Source: Vermamoeba vermiformis
Lineage: Eukaryota; Tubulinea; Echinamoebida
Direction of reading: 5' to 3'
NCBI GenBank assembly: GCA_045837725.1
Contig: JBEWZL010000126.1
Coordinates: forward strand, 390,623 to 454,622
DNA: 64,000 bases
A program made the position numbers and the translations under genes. A model generated the notes under the pieces. The model did not search any database, was not told where the DNA came from, and worked only from the letters and a program-made list of their open reading frames with translations. This document shows positions 29,224 through 39,800 of this stretch, piece after piece; position 1 is the stretch's first letter, and every line of letters starts with the position of its first letter.

Positions 29224-31779
29224 TCATCTTCTGATTGAAACGTGACCAAGCGGAAACACAGCAGCAATTTGTGAAGGTGTCATCTTGGAGCTGCTGCTAG
29301 AGTACTCCCACACACGAAGATTAGTTAAGCTGCTAAATACTGAAAAAGAGCTTGGACTTAGTTCTCTGTCCCATTCTTTGAATCCAAGGCGAGTAAGATT
29401 TGTCAACTGCGACAGAGTGATTGAAGGGTTGCCACGTAGCACTAACGTGTGAAGCCGTGTTAACGTGCTTATGGACACCATACCCAGCAGAAAATCCGCT
29501 AAAGTCAAACTTATTAGTTTGAATCAAAAGTAAACTTGGAAACGTACCTGTGTACAGTTCGCTCAAGCAAGTAAATGACTGAAGGTTTTTTTTGCTGATT
29601 TCATCGACAGATAATGATTTGATATGCGGAGGGAGGTCGTCATTACTGTCCCACGATGGAAACCGCCCAATACCAAGCTTCGTTAAATTTGTCAACTGTG
29701 CAAGACAGGGGTCATATACATTCCCCAAATAAAGCTCTTTTAACTGGGTAAACTCCAACAATGCTTCAATGTATTTGTCTTTCACTGCCCTTAATGTTAA
29801 GCTTGTGAGTTGGCTGCAATCTGCCAAGCTGTAAGAATAGATGGGCAAAGTTTCCAGATGTAGAGTCCCCAACTGTGGCAGTTTGTTAACCCAGTGTATC
29901 TCGTCTAAATGAGGGTGATGAAAATGCAATACTTTTAACTTCGATAGCCTGGTCAGTTGAAGGGCATCTTCTTCCTCTAAATCGAAGGAAATGCGCAGCG
30001 AGGTCAACTGAGTGAACTTGGTAAGTACACTCATTAAATTGTCTGGAACGATATAAGGCTCAGTTGGGAACGAAAATGAGTGCAGATTAGTCATTTTTGC
30101 CAAAGTGTCCAAACTAAAAAACGTTAGATAGTAGAATTAAAGTAATGTCATTATCTTACTTGTCATCCACAACGTTGATTGACTCATAAGCGTCATCATA
30201 GAAAGAGCCAGGCAGAACAACGTCCTGTATTTTCGAATGTTCCAAACGAGACAAACTATTGCGGATAAAATTGCGAAATGAATCGCCTCGGTATGGCTCA
30301 TTGTAATCGGAGGGTATTGTAAAAATGCATTTGGGTATATTTCATTTTTTTATTCAGAAAACCCATAGTACATGGAAGTGCAAGTTGAACAAAAAAAACG
30401 GCACATCAAAATATGCCGTAGAGCTGAAGTTACAGCCTGTTTTCTTGAAAATCAACTGGGAAAACCCCATTTTACTCTAAGGTGCCCATATTAGGAAGTG
30501 TTTCACTGGTTTGTAATCATGATTTGATGCTTTGAAGGTTGCCAGATCATGGTACACAAAAGAATTGGAGTCTGATGCTTACTTGAGTGTTCCTAGGGCA
30601 AATACAGTGCAAAAAGCAAGTATATAGCATGGAATAGCCTAAAAAGGAAATTTGTGGTGCATATCAGGGGTCCATGAGGTGGACATTTGCAAAACACTCC
30701 TCTTGGCACTTGTGTGCATATGATCTGGCAATTACTAACAGTTTCCCTTCATCATTTATATGCCTTGCACTTCCCAGGTGAAAACTGAGTTTTCTACTTG
30801 CCTAATATAGAAATATAGTAAAGTGATCAGCAAATCGTTAGTAATTGATAAAAACTGTCGGGACAAGTTTCAACTTTAGTAACCATGGTGCAACAAATGC
30901 CAACTGCCCCATCCTTTCCTAATTTGGTAATTACTGTCAAATCCCAAAATTTCAGTTAAAAAACAGAATTTACAAGGATTACGAGCAACAAGGAAGTCGT
31001 TAGTAATTGCCGGAATTTGGCGCGGCAAGTTCAAATCATTGTTTTTTGTAAAGGTCCACTTATGATGTCCATAACCTCCTGCCATATATGGTTATATTTG
31101 CTAGTTACACTAACTGCCTGTTTCCACCTTGGAGCACTCTGGCAAACAGTTAGTAATTGACAGAATTTGACGGGACAAGTTGGAATGGTATGTACATGCT
31201 GTAAAGCATTGTTTATGCTAGCAACCTTCCTAATTTGGAAATTGCTAATGATTTCCGAATGGGGCAGCAATGATTGAAAATTTGCAGATTTTTGCAAGTA
31301 ATTTCAAGGGCCAACATCAAATTTTATTAAAATCTTACAAAACATTGATTTTCCATCAAATAATCCTCCCAATGCCCCCCAAATATACCCAAATGCATTT
31401 TTACAATACCTTTCGATTGTAGTCATTTTGGCCAGTCAGCTCAAACCGTGTGATAAATCGCCACAAATTCCACTGCCACTGTTTACACACCTTTGTCATA
31501 CTTTGAAGTATTAAATTAATTAATTAATTAGACTACCAAGCACTTGTTTTAATTTTAAATATTTTGGGCTTTAATATTTAATTAATTATTAATCATATCG
31601 TGAGAATAAATAAATATTTAAACGATTTGCCTTTGCATTTTGTTTCGCCAAATCTGACGCGCTTTGTTTGGTAAATGTTGTAGACCAACATACCTGAAAA
31701 GAGACTTCGCGTCCAAATGAAAGGTAATACTGATTGTAATATCGTCAGGCAGGTTAGGCCAAAGCAAGTTTGAATCCAT
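29224..31779 (-). CDS. F-box/leucine-rich repeat protein carrying a transposon-like intron
   Basis: Exons (minus) 31694-31779, 31410-31500, 30160-30296, 29548-30113 and 29224-29498 join in phase (384 aa). Residues 7-50 are an F-box: LPDDITISITFHLDAKSLF, then MTKVCKQWQWNLWRF. About ten irregular LRRs follow (MTNLHSF, FTQLTSL, LPQLGTL, LTNLTKLGI, LTNLRVW). F-box proteins link substrates to SKP1-cullin ubiquitin ligases through the F-box and bind targets by the LRRs. The intron 30297-31409 is over ten times the usual length, and nearly all of it is one inverted-repeat element. Donor AAG/GTATTG and acceptor GAG/CCA keep the frame. If the intron is not spliced, the gene is broken after residue 58. 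Confidence 0.75.
30308..30342 (+). repeat. Left terminal inverted repeat
   Basis: Starts CGGAGGGTATTG and ends TTTGGGTATATTT. It differs from the reverse complement of the right repeat only at the third and fifth bases. Confidence 0.85.
30836..31181. repeat. Three diverged subrepeats within the TIR element
   Basis: A core GTTAGTAATTG followed by (G/C)G(G/C)ACAAGTT-like sequence occurs at 30836-30870, 30998-31031 and 31147-31181. The spacing is about 150-160 bp, and a partial inverted copy lies at 30725-30741. A TCCTAATTTGG word follows about 45 bp after the first and third copies. Confidence 0.6.
31381..31415 (-). repeat. Right terminal inverted repeat
   Basis: Read on the minus strand it starts CGAAAGGTATTG. 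The GT of GGTATTG is also the predicted splice donor of the host gene. Confidence 0.85.
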
Positions 31780-31884
31780 TGTTGTCTGTCACAGAAATGA
31801 AGAAAATGAAAGCAATCCAGGGTTGGACCCTAGACCCTTTTTTCGCGGCAATATTAAAGCGGAATTTCAGAATTAAAATCAAAG

Positions 31885-32960
31885 GAATGATGAACTCATC
31901 TGTTTCTTTCACGATGTTGCTGTGGTCTCGAGTCCTGTTCGGAGTATCGAGAAGTACTTCTTAGCACTCATCAAAGAAGGATCTGCACAAGAAATCAAGA
32001 CTTTTTATTCTTATTTCAAGCGAGACCTTAACCACCTATTCGAAGAAAAATTAAGCAAAGAAAATTCAAGTAATCCACTCAAAGCTGCTTTTGTTCGAGC
32101 AGATCCTAAGATTTTCAACGTGTTTATATTTTTAGAGCCCAAGTACTATCTAATAAATCAAAATAACGATGTCCGTATATTTCTATATGCAACTGTTCTG
32201 TATTAATAATTTATAATACAGCGGGCTCTTAAGTACGCCATCCAGTTGAACAGCGTAGAAAGTGGAACACTTTTGCTACTGAATAGGCAAAGCGTACGTA
32301 TATAAATTAACTACTATTGATTCTAATTCCTATTGTAATCAGAAGGAGCTCCCTGTCACGAAAACGTCGGATCCGATCTTCAATCAGCTTTTGAGTGACT
32401 TCAAACAGCTTGCCAAAGACGAATTCGCCCGTAAATACGCTACTCTAGAAGACGTAATATTTCCTTTCGCTGAACTGCCCATTGAATTACAATGCCACGT
32501 ACTGAAAAAAATTTCAATCGGATGTACCTTTACAGCACCAGCTGTTTGCAAACTATGGCGCGACATGGTCCAGCCAGATCCTCTCGTAGACAATGAGTTT
32601 ATTGTTCGCAAGATATTTGAGTGCGAGACCACACTTGAAGAGTACTATTTGAAGATCGAACTACATCCGACGGTACACCACTTTTGCCTGGCAAATCCAA
32701 AGAATATTTTGCCGAAAATAGAGGCAAAAGAATATGATGCTAGTTTTTTGAAGCTCGTAGATAATATTGTTAATAGTGCTGCTGAAGATTGCATCGATCC
32801 ATCGCGCAAGGAAGATCTAAGAGAACTAATTCTCAATACGGACGTGGAAGATATATATTATTGGGAGGATTATGGACGTAGCTCAATATATTTAAAGATA
32901 GACGATGAAGTAGGAATAGGAATTACAATGCAAGAGCTCGTTGAAGGAAATTTTAAATGA
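31885..32960 (+). CDS. F-box protein, 5' exon unresolved
   Basis: Exons 31885-32170, 32222-32293 and 32343-32960 join in phase. The second half is secure: FAELPIELQCHVLKKISIG and APAVCKLWRDMV form an F-box, followed by an acidic C-terminal region. Before it lies a helical, ankyrin-like stretch (NPLKAAFVRADPKIFNVF, RALKYAIQLNSVESG). The donor at 32171 (GTCCGT) is weak. No ATG lies in this frame between the in-frame TAA at 31874-31876 and the F-box exon, so the start must be in an upstream exon I could not place, or the gene is damaged. The upstream gene starts only about 100 bp away on the other strand, which leaves little room. Confidence 0.6.
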
Positions 32961-33107
32961 AGTTAATATATGAAGGGTTACCAAACGAAACATATAATTA
33001 ATTATTAATAAAATTATGCCTGCTGTGACCTATTCCGAATAATACTATTTTGCAGTACAAAGCAGATCCGGATCTCGTTTCAAGTTTTGGTGTTTATTAT
33101 TTTTTGA

Positions 33108-35200
33108 TTATTTTGCTGTCGACAACGGCAATGTAAATATTTTGACTGCATTTTTCGCTTTTTTATCAGCCTTCCATCGTCCAAATCGATGTTCTTGACC
33201 AACACCTGCTATCAATAGTCGTCCAGTACGCGAGAAAGCCAATGAATTTACAAATCCAGCCTAAAATACGATTAAATAAGCATTATTATTAATATGGTAC
33301 TACTATCATCGACTTACGCAAGGAATATTCGTCAAATTAACAATTTTCTTCGAGTCAGTATCGTACTTCCATAATTTAATTTCTCCGTTGTTAGAACCAG
33401 AGGCAAATACATCACTGCATATTACTGTAGTGTTAATAATTCATATATAATCGCATAATATCTCATAAGAATGTACCTGTACTTGACGGCAGCAACGGAT
33501 GTGATCCAGTTAGGTACACCAGGTGACTCTAAACCGTGGGCCAGAGGGAACACTGCTGCTGGCTTCTTTTTCGATGCACTCCAGTATTGAATACCACTGT
33601 CAGAGACATGATTAGACTAGTGTCACATCGATCGAGTGTCACAGATCCGGCCCTTACCCGTCATCACCACCGCTGACAAAGAACTCTTCGTTGACTAAGG
33701 ACAGTGTGTCGAGGCCAGCATCAGCTCTGAAGACCATTTGTGTCTCCTCTACGACCTTCCACACACGCACAGTCTTGTCTGAAGATGACGTCACGCATCG
33801 CTCGCGTGTCAAACTGTCAATGCCGGTGATAGGTGATTGATGGCCGTAGAGTGTGTCTAGGTACGCCATGTCATCGCAGTTCCACACTTTTACTGTTCTG
33901 TCATTCGAGCCTGAAAAGAGTTGGTGCGAGCCAAATCTGAACGATAAGCCCTGCGATGAAACATTTAGCAACGTTGCCTAATTTGGAAATAAGGATCGTT
34001 ACTACTGACCGTGATAAAGTCTCTGTGTCCTGAGAATGTGTCCAATAATTTGTTGTTTTGAGCGTCCCAAATGCGAATTTTGTTGTCCATGCCACCCGAG
34101 GCCAATAACCGACCGTCAGAGGACACGGCAATGCTGTACACTTGATTCGTGTGTCCGCCAAACTCGGGCTTGTCACGTCCTCCTTTGAATGTGAACAATC
34201 GTGTGTTTGTCTCCACGTCATCTGGCAGTAAAGGGCTCGTAAGTCACGCGTCAAACACGATCATTTTATACGTAACAGTGATTGTATGTCATTCTATTCG
34301 AGTCTATTTGTATTAATAAAGCAGTATAGTACTTACATTTAATAATACAGCAGTCTTTGCTGCCTGAAAACACTGTCTTTTCGTCGTCAGTAATCGCGAC
34401 ACAAGTCACCGATAATTGATGTCCACGATGTTGTCGCACGGGGTATTCAGAGCCAGGAGTAATTAATAACTGAGGAATATTAATATTAATATATGCATTG
34501 GTATTCATTATCAACAGCGCAAAAAGGATAATAATTCACGTACCTGATCTGAAGCTTTTCTGTGAGGTCTCTTTCCCGTTGTTGCTTCAACCTAAATTAT
34601 GAAATCAATATAATGCTTTTAATATACGTTTTCAAATTATTGTTGAATGGATTGTGACAGATCCCAATCTCGATCCCAAAAACAGGATCTGGATTTGAGC
34701 TGACCGTTGGCCATAAACATTGCCCAATAAGTATGTATATTATAATCTATTAAAATACTTACGGCTTCTTCTCTCAATTTTGTTACAAGTGCTTCCTCGT
34801 CAACTTCGTCATCCTCATCGCGATGCAAATCCGCCAACTTTGATAAATATTCTTTTGCTAATCTAGCACGCTTCTCATCAACTGTTTCATTTTCATAAGG
34901 GTCTGCTTCACCGTTCTCTTCTGCTACTGATCCAGCGTCTGATGCGTTTTGAAAAAAATCCTCCTCATCACTGGATAATTCTTGGGCCTTGGCTCTAGCC
35001 ACTTTTCGCTTTTTAGAGTTCTGTAGTAATATTAATAATTATTATAATCGATAAATAATAATTACAATTAATTTTTATGATCAGATCGCGGTTTCGATCT
35101 CACCACTCATTATTGTACAATAATATAATGCATATGATCTTACATTAGGAGATTTTCCGTTATCTAATACTCGTTTTCTACCATTTGCTTTGCTTGACAT
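33108..35200 (-). CDS. RRP9: U3 snoRNP WD40 protein RRP9 (U3-55K)
   Basis: Nine exons (minus) join in phase: 35144-35200, 34763-35020, 34544-34591, 34337-34469, 34010-34221, 33658-33950, 33477-33596, 33318-33414 and 33108-33260 (456 aa). A basic nuclear start (NGRKRVL, KKRKVARAKA) is followed by an acidic stretch (SSDEEDFF) and a helix. The WD propeller fits the family: HRGHQLSVTCVAITDDEKTVFSG, NQVYSIAVSSDGRLLASGG with IRIWD, HRDFITGLSFR, HQSPITGIDSLTRERCVTSS with KTVRVWKV, FFVSGGDDG, and the late CAGFVNSLAFSRTGRLLIAG. The order and the GID.L..ERCV strand match RRP9, which binds U3 snoRNA and acts in early 18S rRNA processing. The short exon 34544-34591 is less family-like. Confidence 0.88.
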
Positions 35201-35289
35201 TGTTAAATCTGGATCTAATCTGTTTTATTTCAACTGTCACTGCTCTTCGAAAGTCTATCAATATTAATACTAATAAATATAGTATTCGA
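35201..35289. promoter_or_regulatory. 89-bp divergent promoter, RRP9 and small membrane protein
   Basis: The start codons of the two flanking genes are 89 bp apart on opposite strands, so the promoter is necessarily shared. The sequence is very AT-rich; no specific box is identified. Confidence 0.45.
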
Positions 35290-35830
35290 ATGCTCGTCAG
35301 TCTACTAAAATTGTCCAAAAGAAAAGAAAAGAAAAATGCATTTTTTAAGCTTCAATCACACGACGAGCAAACACAACAGATGCAGAAACGACAACAATTA
35401 GAAGAGATGGGACAAAAATATAAGCGAAAGGGGAACCTAGTTACTGCAGTTGTAATGAGTGGTAAGCAAGATCCAACACGCAAACAGAAAACAATTACCA
35501 CCAGCCAAAAATTTTCTCCCTATTAACCCCGTAATTATAAAATTATTGACATGATAAATAGTGAATTTTTGTTATTTATTTCTTTAATTGCGACTTGTTT
35601 AAAGATAGTTCCGTGACCACGACGTAAATTAATCCTGATCCATTTTGACAGTGGTGGGCCTTGCTATTTACGGATTAATAGCACCAGTAGTAGCTAAAAA
35701 GCGAGAAATGGCGAAGCATAATATCGACGGCAATCCGAATTTTTATCGCCCGCTCAGTCAGCAACACAGTCGCGTGCAACCAAATGAACACGATGAACGC
35801 AGCACTAAAGTAGTACCCAAAGCTTATTAA
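35290..35830 (+). CDS. Small single-helix membrane protein
   Basis: Exons 35290-35461 and 35652-35830 join in phase (116 aa). The first 50 residues are basic and helical (KLSKRKEKKNAFFKLQ, QQMQKRQQLEEMGQKYKRKG). One membrane helix follows (LVTAVVMSVVGLAIYGLIAPVV), then KKRE and a polar C-terminus. A basic N-terminus before a single helix suits a mitochondrial or tail-facing ER protein. No family recognised. Confidence 0.68.
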
Positions 35831-36047
35831 TGCCATTGTAGGCTTATTATTGTATATTCATTCGTCCCCAATGTAAATAGATCTTGAAATGAAGCAGATG
35901 TGTTCATGAACCTCATGAATTCACTCCGCGTCGGCGCAATTGTTGGAATTTCGTTAATAGAATTTTAATTGTCTCTTAACGAATAATATGCGCATTAGTA
36001 ATTTTGGGTCAAAGTTTATTCAATGGACAGGTTACACTAAGACGCTA

Positions 36048-37002
36048 TTAATTGACAATAGCCATGGCGAATCCATCGTGTCCCTTGCTGCCTACAGTCT
36101 GCACTGCAGTCACTGTAACGCGCTTTTCTTTGGCCAACAGCTCGTACAAGGCTCGAGTACCGTGCACGCGGTCATCTGCGTGATTCGGCTCTATTATTCC
36201 GCCTGCTCGCACCACATTATCGACTATAATTAAGGAGCCGGGCTTTGATAATTTAACGGCATAGTCAAAATAAGCGGCGTTGTTTTGTTTGTCCGCATCT
36301 ATGAAAACAAAATCGAAAGGAGCCTGATTTTCTTGAGCTAACGCAGCCAAGCTATCAAGTGCCTTGCCTAATCGTAATTCTATAATATTTTCGAGGCCTG
36401 CAAGCTTAAAATTGGCGGTTGCAACTTCCGCGTGTTTTGGATCGAGCTCCAAAGTGATCAATTTGCCTGTTGCCGGCAGTGCGCGTGCAAGCCATATAGT
36501 GCTGTAACCTCCTAAGGTGCCAATTTCGAGAATTCTTTGCGCTCCTACAAGCAAAATTTCAATATACCGCCCGATCGAGAATTTCGTTAAACTCACGGTA
36601 CCTTTCAATCGTGCCAATAATTGCAAAAATTTTCCTTGATTTGGTGCAACATTAATTGCAGGCAATCCGGCCTTGGTACTATTCTCTAAGGCAGTTTCAA
36701 GGACGGAATCTTTTTCGAGCACATGCTCGCAGATGTAGTTGTCTACATTGGTCCAAAGTTGTTGCTAAAATTCTATTAGCAATTAACAATATAGTGCGCT
36801 AAGATATCAGTCGACTTACTTCGGCAGAAACGGATTTGTTGTCTGTGAAAATACAAGATAATTAATAGACAGCTCGGTAGACAGATAACGAAATTAATTT
36901 TAGTAAAATATGAATTTATAATGCCAATTTTAAGCAATTGTAAATGGATAATAAACGACGGTTTGTTGTAGCCTAAATATCAAAGCTTTACTTACCAGAC
37001 AT
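36048..37002 (-). CDS. Class I SAM-dependent O-methyltransferase (CCoAOMT/COMT type)
   Basis: Exons (minus) 36996-37002, 36820-36842, 36602-36764 and 36048-36544 join in phase (229 aa). The first coding exon is only ATGTCTG. Motifs are clear: RILEIGTLGGYSTIWLA (SAM-binding glycine loop), KLITLELDPKHAEVA (acidic residue for the ribose), FDFVFIDADKQNNAAYFDYA with the metal-binding Asp, IIVDNVVRAG with Asp-Asn, and DGFAMAIV. This is the cation-dependent family that methylates catechol or caffeoyl-CoA hydroxyls. Length is typical. Intron 36545-36601 is 57 nt, in phase and stop-free, so unspliced message would still translate with 19 extra residues. The acceptor substrate is unknown. Confidence 0.92.
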
Positions 37003-37193
37003 CTTATTTAGCGGCAATTCCGACTAATGCAATGTAGTTATGTCTATGTATCGCGTAATAAATGAAAATGCAGCTCAAGGCAGTGAATTTATGGCGTGAA
37101 CTCGTCGGCGAAATAATCTTGGCTCCGAAAGGAACTTTCTTGCTGTTCTTTGCAAGCTCATACAGCAATAAGTGTGTTACTAATAGAACACAA

Positions 37194-38983
37194 ATGTCAA
37201 AAAAACGAAAGATCAATCAAGAAGATGATCAGCTCGGGAGCAAGCGGATCAAGACTTCGAGATCTGAGGACCGCACGTGCCCAATCTTCTCTTTACCACC
37301 AGAAATTATCAAAGAAGTTTTATATTATTTATTGACGCCCGATTGTTCTCGGTAAGCGCTATTTGACACGTCCATTTCAAGTGGATTTAGTTTTTTTTTT
37401 TTTTTAACTTTCCAAAAAATGCTAAATAATATCAAAATAATACATGATAATAAACGTGCACCTATTTTTCAGATTTTCTTTCACGTGCAAACGTCTTCGA
37501 TCAATTATTTGGTCCTCAATGCCCCGGATCGACCTTCCATTCTTCAGAGAGAAGCATTTGGGAGGATTACTTAAGGGCTGCAAGATGATGACGTCATTAG
37601 AGAGTCTTAGTATCAAAATTACACCTAGTCCCGGCAAAACAACAGATCCCACCGAATTTTTTGCAACTTGCAACAAAATGACGCGACTGGAATTTGATAG
37701 CGGAACGTTTGACCCATATATAATGATTAGTCATATGACCTCATTGAGAGCTGTCGTTATTCATTGGAACAAACGACCGCGTCAAGATATTTGGAACTTA
37801 GATCTGGCCAAGTTATTTCCAAATCATCCGCACTTGACTTCATTTGCTATCACTGAATGTAGCTTGTCTGAATGTAAGTACGATGTATATAATTTAATAT
37901 CGACTTCCAATATACATGTATATTATTCTGACAAACATAACGTCATCATAAATTGACGCGCGAAAAAATTCCTTTTAGAACATTTATTCTTCACTGAAAA
38001 TAGTAAATATTCCATATAATCATGATTAATATCGTAATAACACTATAATGCTTTGCAATATCCGAACAATTATAATAATCTTTTTACGGGATCTGACATT
38101 TTTTGAACAACAGTGCAAGACTTGAATGTACTGAGCAATCTCAAGTCACTGACAATAGAGGACTGCATTAATATGACGAGTGACGAGCACATTCAGCACA
38201 TCAGCACCACACTGACAGCGCTCACTGAACTCAATCTGCGATATTTTGAGAGCAGCGCAGATTTGTCAGTCATAACAAACCTCGGCCAACTAACAGCATT
38301 AGACCTCTCTGGCTCATCTTTCGAGGAAAATTTATCGTTTTTATCGCAATTGACCAATTTAAAGTCGTTGGATCTGAACAACTACGAAATTTTGACCAAA
38401 TCCAGCGTGGCAGCAATAGCAAAAATGACGCAGTTGACGAGATTGATTATAGGAATCGACGAAGATGCATTTCAAAGTGATATTAAGGGCCTCTCAGTAT
38501 TGACTAACTTGCGCGAGCTCGCTACACCTGCCTACATGGATATTTCGCGCTTTAAATTCTTGGAAAAAGCAACGTTCTTTTACGAATCAAAACTACTCTC
38601 CCCCGTAGCATGGATGCCTAGTTTGAAAGATTTATCGCTGATAGATATCTCGCTGCACGAACAAGGAAAGCAGATCCAGTATTGGGTGCACTTGACGAGA
38701 CTTCAAATCGACCACTTTGAGCCAAAACAAGTTATTCCGCAGTTGAGCTACCTTCAAAATCTCCACGAACTATCTCTCGATGCGTTTTACAATGATTGTC
38801 GTAAGTTTATCTCTATCCAATCTCCAAATTTAGTAACTAACAATCTCGGATCTAACTTTAATTTAATTTACAGAAGAAGCGCTGTTTAAAGCATTAAGGC
38901 CGCTGACGTCATTAAGAACACTTGAAATTCAAAATTTGATCTTGAATCAAGCCTGGGTCAGGACTCAGGACTCAACAAATTAA
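37194..38983 (+). CDS. F-box/leucine-rich repeat protein with damaged 3' end
   Basis: Exons 37194-37351, 37473-37873, 38114-38800 and 38874-38983 join in phase (451 aa). A basic start (MSKKRKI, KRIKTSR) leads into an F-box (SLPPEIIKEVLYYLL, FSFTCKRLRSIIW) and LRRs (LSNLKSLTIEDC, LTALTELNLRYF, LGQLTALDLSGS, LTNLKSLDLNN, MTQLTRLIIG). Its last exon ends out of frame with LRR-like sequence just downstream. That sequence (38969 to about 39080) matches an inverted fragment at 39661-39730 ending in an acidic tail, apparently the original C-terminus. A 7-bp tandem CAGGACT and a 2-nt insertion break the local frame. The gene may still give a truncated product. Confidence 0.7.
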
Positions 38984-39080
38984 CACAACTCTTCAACTCG
39001 TCAAAGTCAAGTCAGTCCCCTTTGATCAATGCTGCGCCTAAAATCAAGTTTGAAGGCCCGAATATCAGAGTTTAACACTT
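38969..39080 (+). repeat. Left copy of an inverted duplication at an inversion breakpoint
   Basis: The core runs from GACTCAACAAATTAAC through CGTCAAAGTCAAGTCAG to TTTGAAGGC. The same sequence, three substitutions and a 2-nt gap apart over its first 48 bp, lies on the opposite strand at 39661-39730. Confidence 0.7.
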
Positions 39081-39127
39081 CCAGATCGCCACCGACTCTC
39101 GTGTAATCTGCTGTTGATGATACTCAC

Positions 39128-39229
39128 AAAATAATAGACCCTATCTCCTCGCTTTAGGAGCTCATCCGCGATATGAGAACCGAGCCGACCGGCTCCAACT
39201 AGCATTACTGCAAGCTTGTTTGATGCCAT
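39128..39229 (-). pseudogene. Detached N-terminal exon of an NmrA/isoflavone-reductase-like gene
   Basis: Minus-strand ATG at 39229 reads MASNKLAVMLVGAGRLGSHI, then ADELLKRGDRVYYF, ending at a donor GTGAGT. This is the dinucleotide-binding Rossmann start (GAGRLGSH) of NmrA-like reductases. No continuing exon can exist on this strand because the next sequence is antisense to the LRR gene. The matching C-terminal part lies on the plus strand from 39801. Confidence 0.6.
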
Positions 39230-39539
39230 GAGATGTACGTTGTTCGTGTGGGTAATTGTTTCTGAGACTTGAAATGAATGCAATTTCGATTGGTTTTGAG
39301 CTTTTCGTACGGAAAAACGGCGGTAGGAATTCTCAGAGAACTTATTCCTTTTATGGTCTGTATCGCCGAGTTTACCTTTTTTTGGTAAATAGTCGTTGGA
39401 GATTTCAGGATAAATGTTTGCCCGAAAAAACTAAGTTTACTTGATCGTTGATTTGTAAGCTTACAACAATAAAATATGACACTTTGCTGTAGGGCGTTAA
39501 TAATACAAGTTAGGACTTTATTTAGTCAACTAGCATTCA
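39230..39539. other. Former intergenic DNA inside the inverted segment
   Basis: No gene is seen. By the inversion model it was the spacer between the LRR gene and the reductase gene. Confidence 0.35.
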
Positions 39540-39736
39540 TTAGTATTCATCCTCGTCATCGTCGTCAAAATCAAAATCTTCCAACGAATCATCGCCACGA
39601 TAATCTTTCATAAGCAAGTTGTGTCTATTTGGTGAGTATTCAACAGCTACACTCGGATGCGTGCCTTCAAATTCGAGATCGGGGCCTGACTTGACTTTGA
39701 CGAGTTGAAGTTGCGTTAATTTGTCGAGTCTTGCGG
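39540..39736 (-). pseudogene. Relic C-terminus of the F-box/LRR gene, inverted
   Basis: The minus-strand frame reads RLDKLTQLQLVKVKSGPDLE, FEGTHPSVAVEY and an acidic tail DSLEDFDFDDDDEDEY. It has LRR character and matches the degenerate 3' end of the plus-strand F-box/LRR gene, but has no upstream exons of its own. Confidence 0.55.
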
Positions 39737-39800
39737 TCAAAAAAGTAAGCCAGATTCGATTGAAGTCTACAAAGTTTGACACTATTTAATATTATTCCAG

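Larger units (their letters stand above)
30308..31415. mobile_element. 1.1 kb non-autonomous TIR element, introner-like
   Basis: 35-bp terminal inverted repeats lie at 30308-30342 and 31381-31415, matching at 33 of 35 positions. They are flanked by an 8-bp near-direct repeat, ATTGTAAT (30300-30307) and ATTGTAGT (31416-31423), which fits a hAT-like target duplication. Inside there is no ORF above about 90 codons and none with transposase features, so it would depend on enzymes made elsewhere. Removing the element plus one duplication joins GACTACAAT to GAGCCATAC of the F-box gene in frame. Confidence 0.8.

Noticed and set aside
30876-31297. Minus-strand ORFs inside the TIR element as a possible transposase
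   Set aside because: Short, no D/E catalytic context, and they overlap the internal repeats.
39010-39127. Minus-strand reading GGDLEVLNSDIRAF as a second exon of the inverted reductase
   Set aside because: It is antisense to the duplicated LRR segment, needs a 20-nt intron and has no onward splice.
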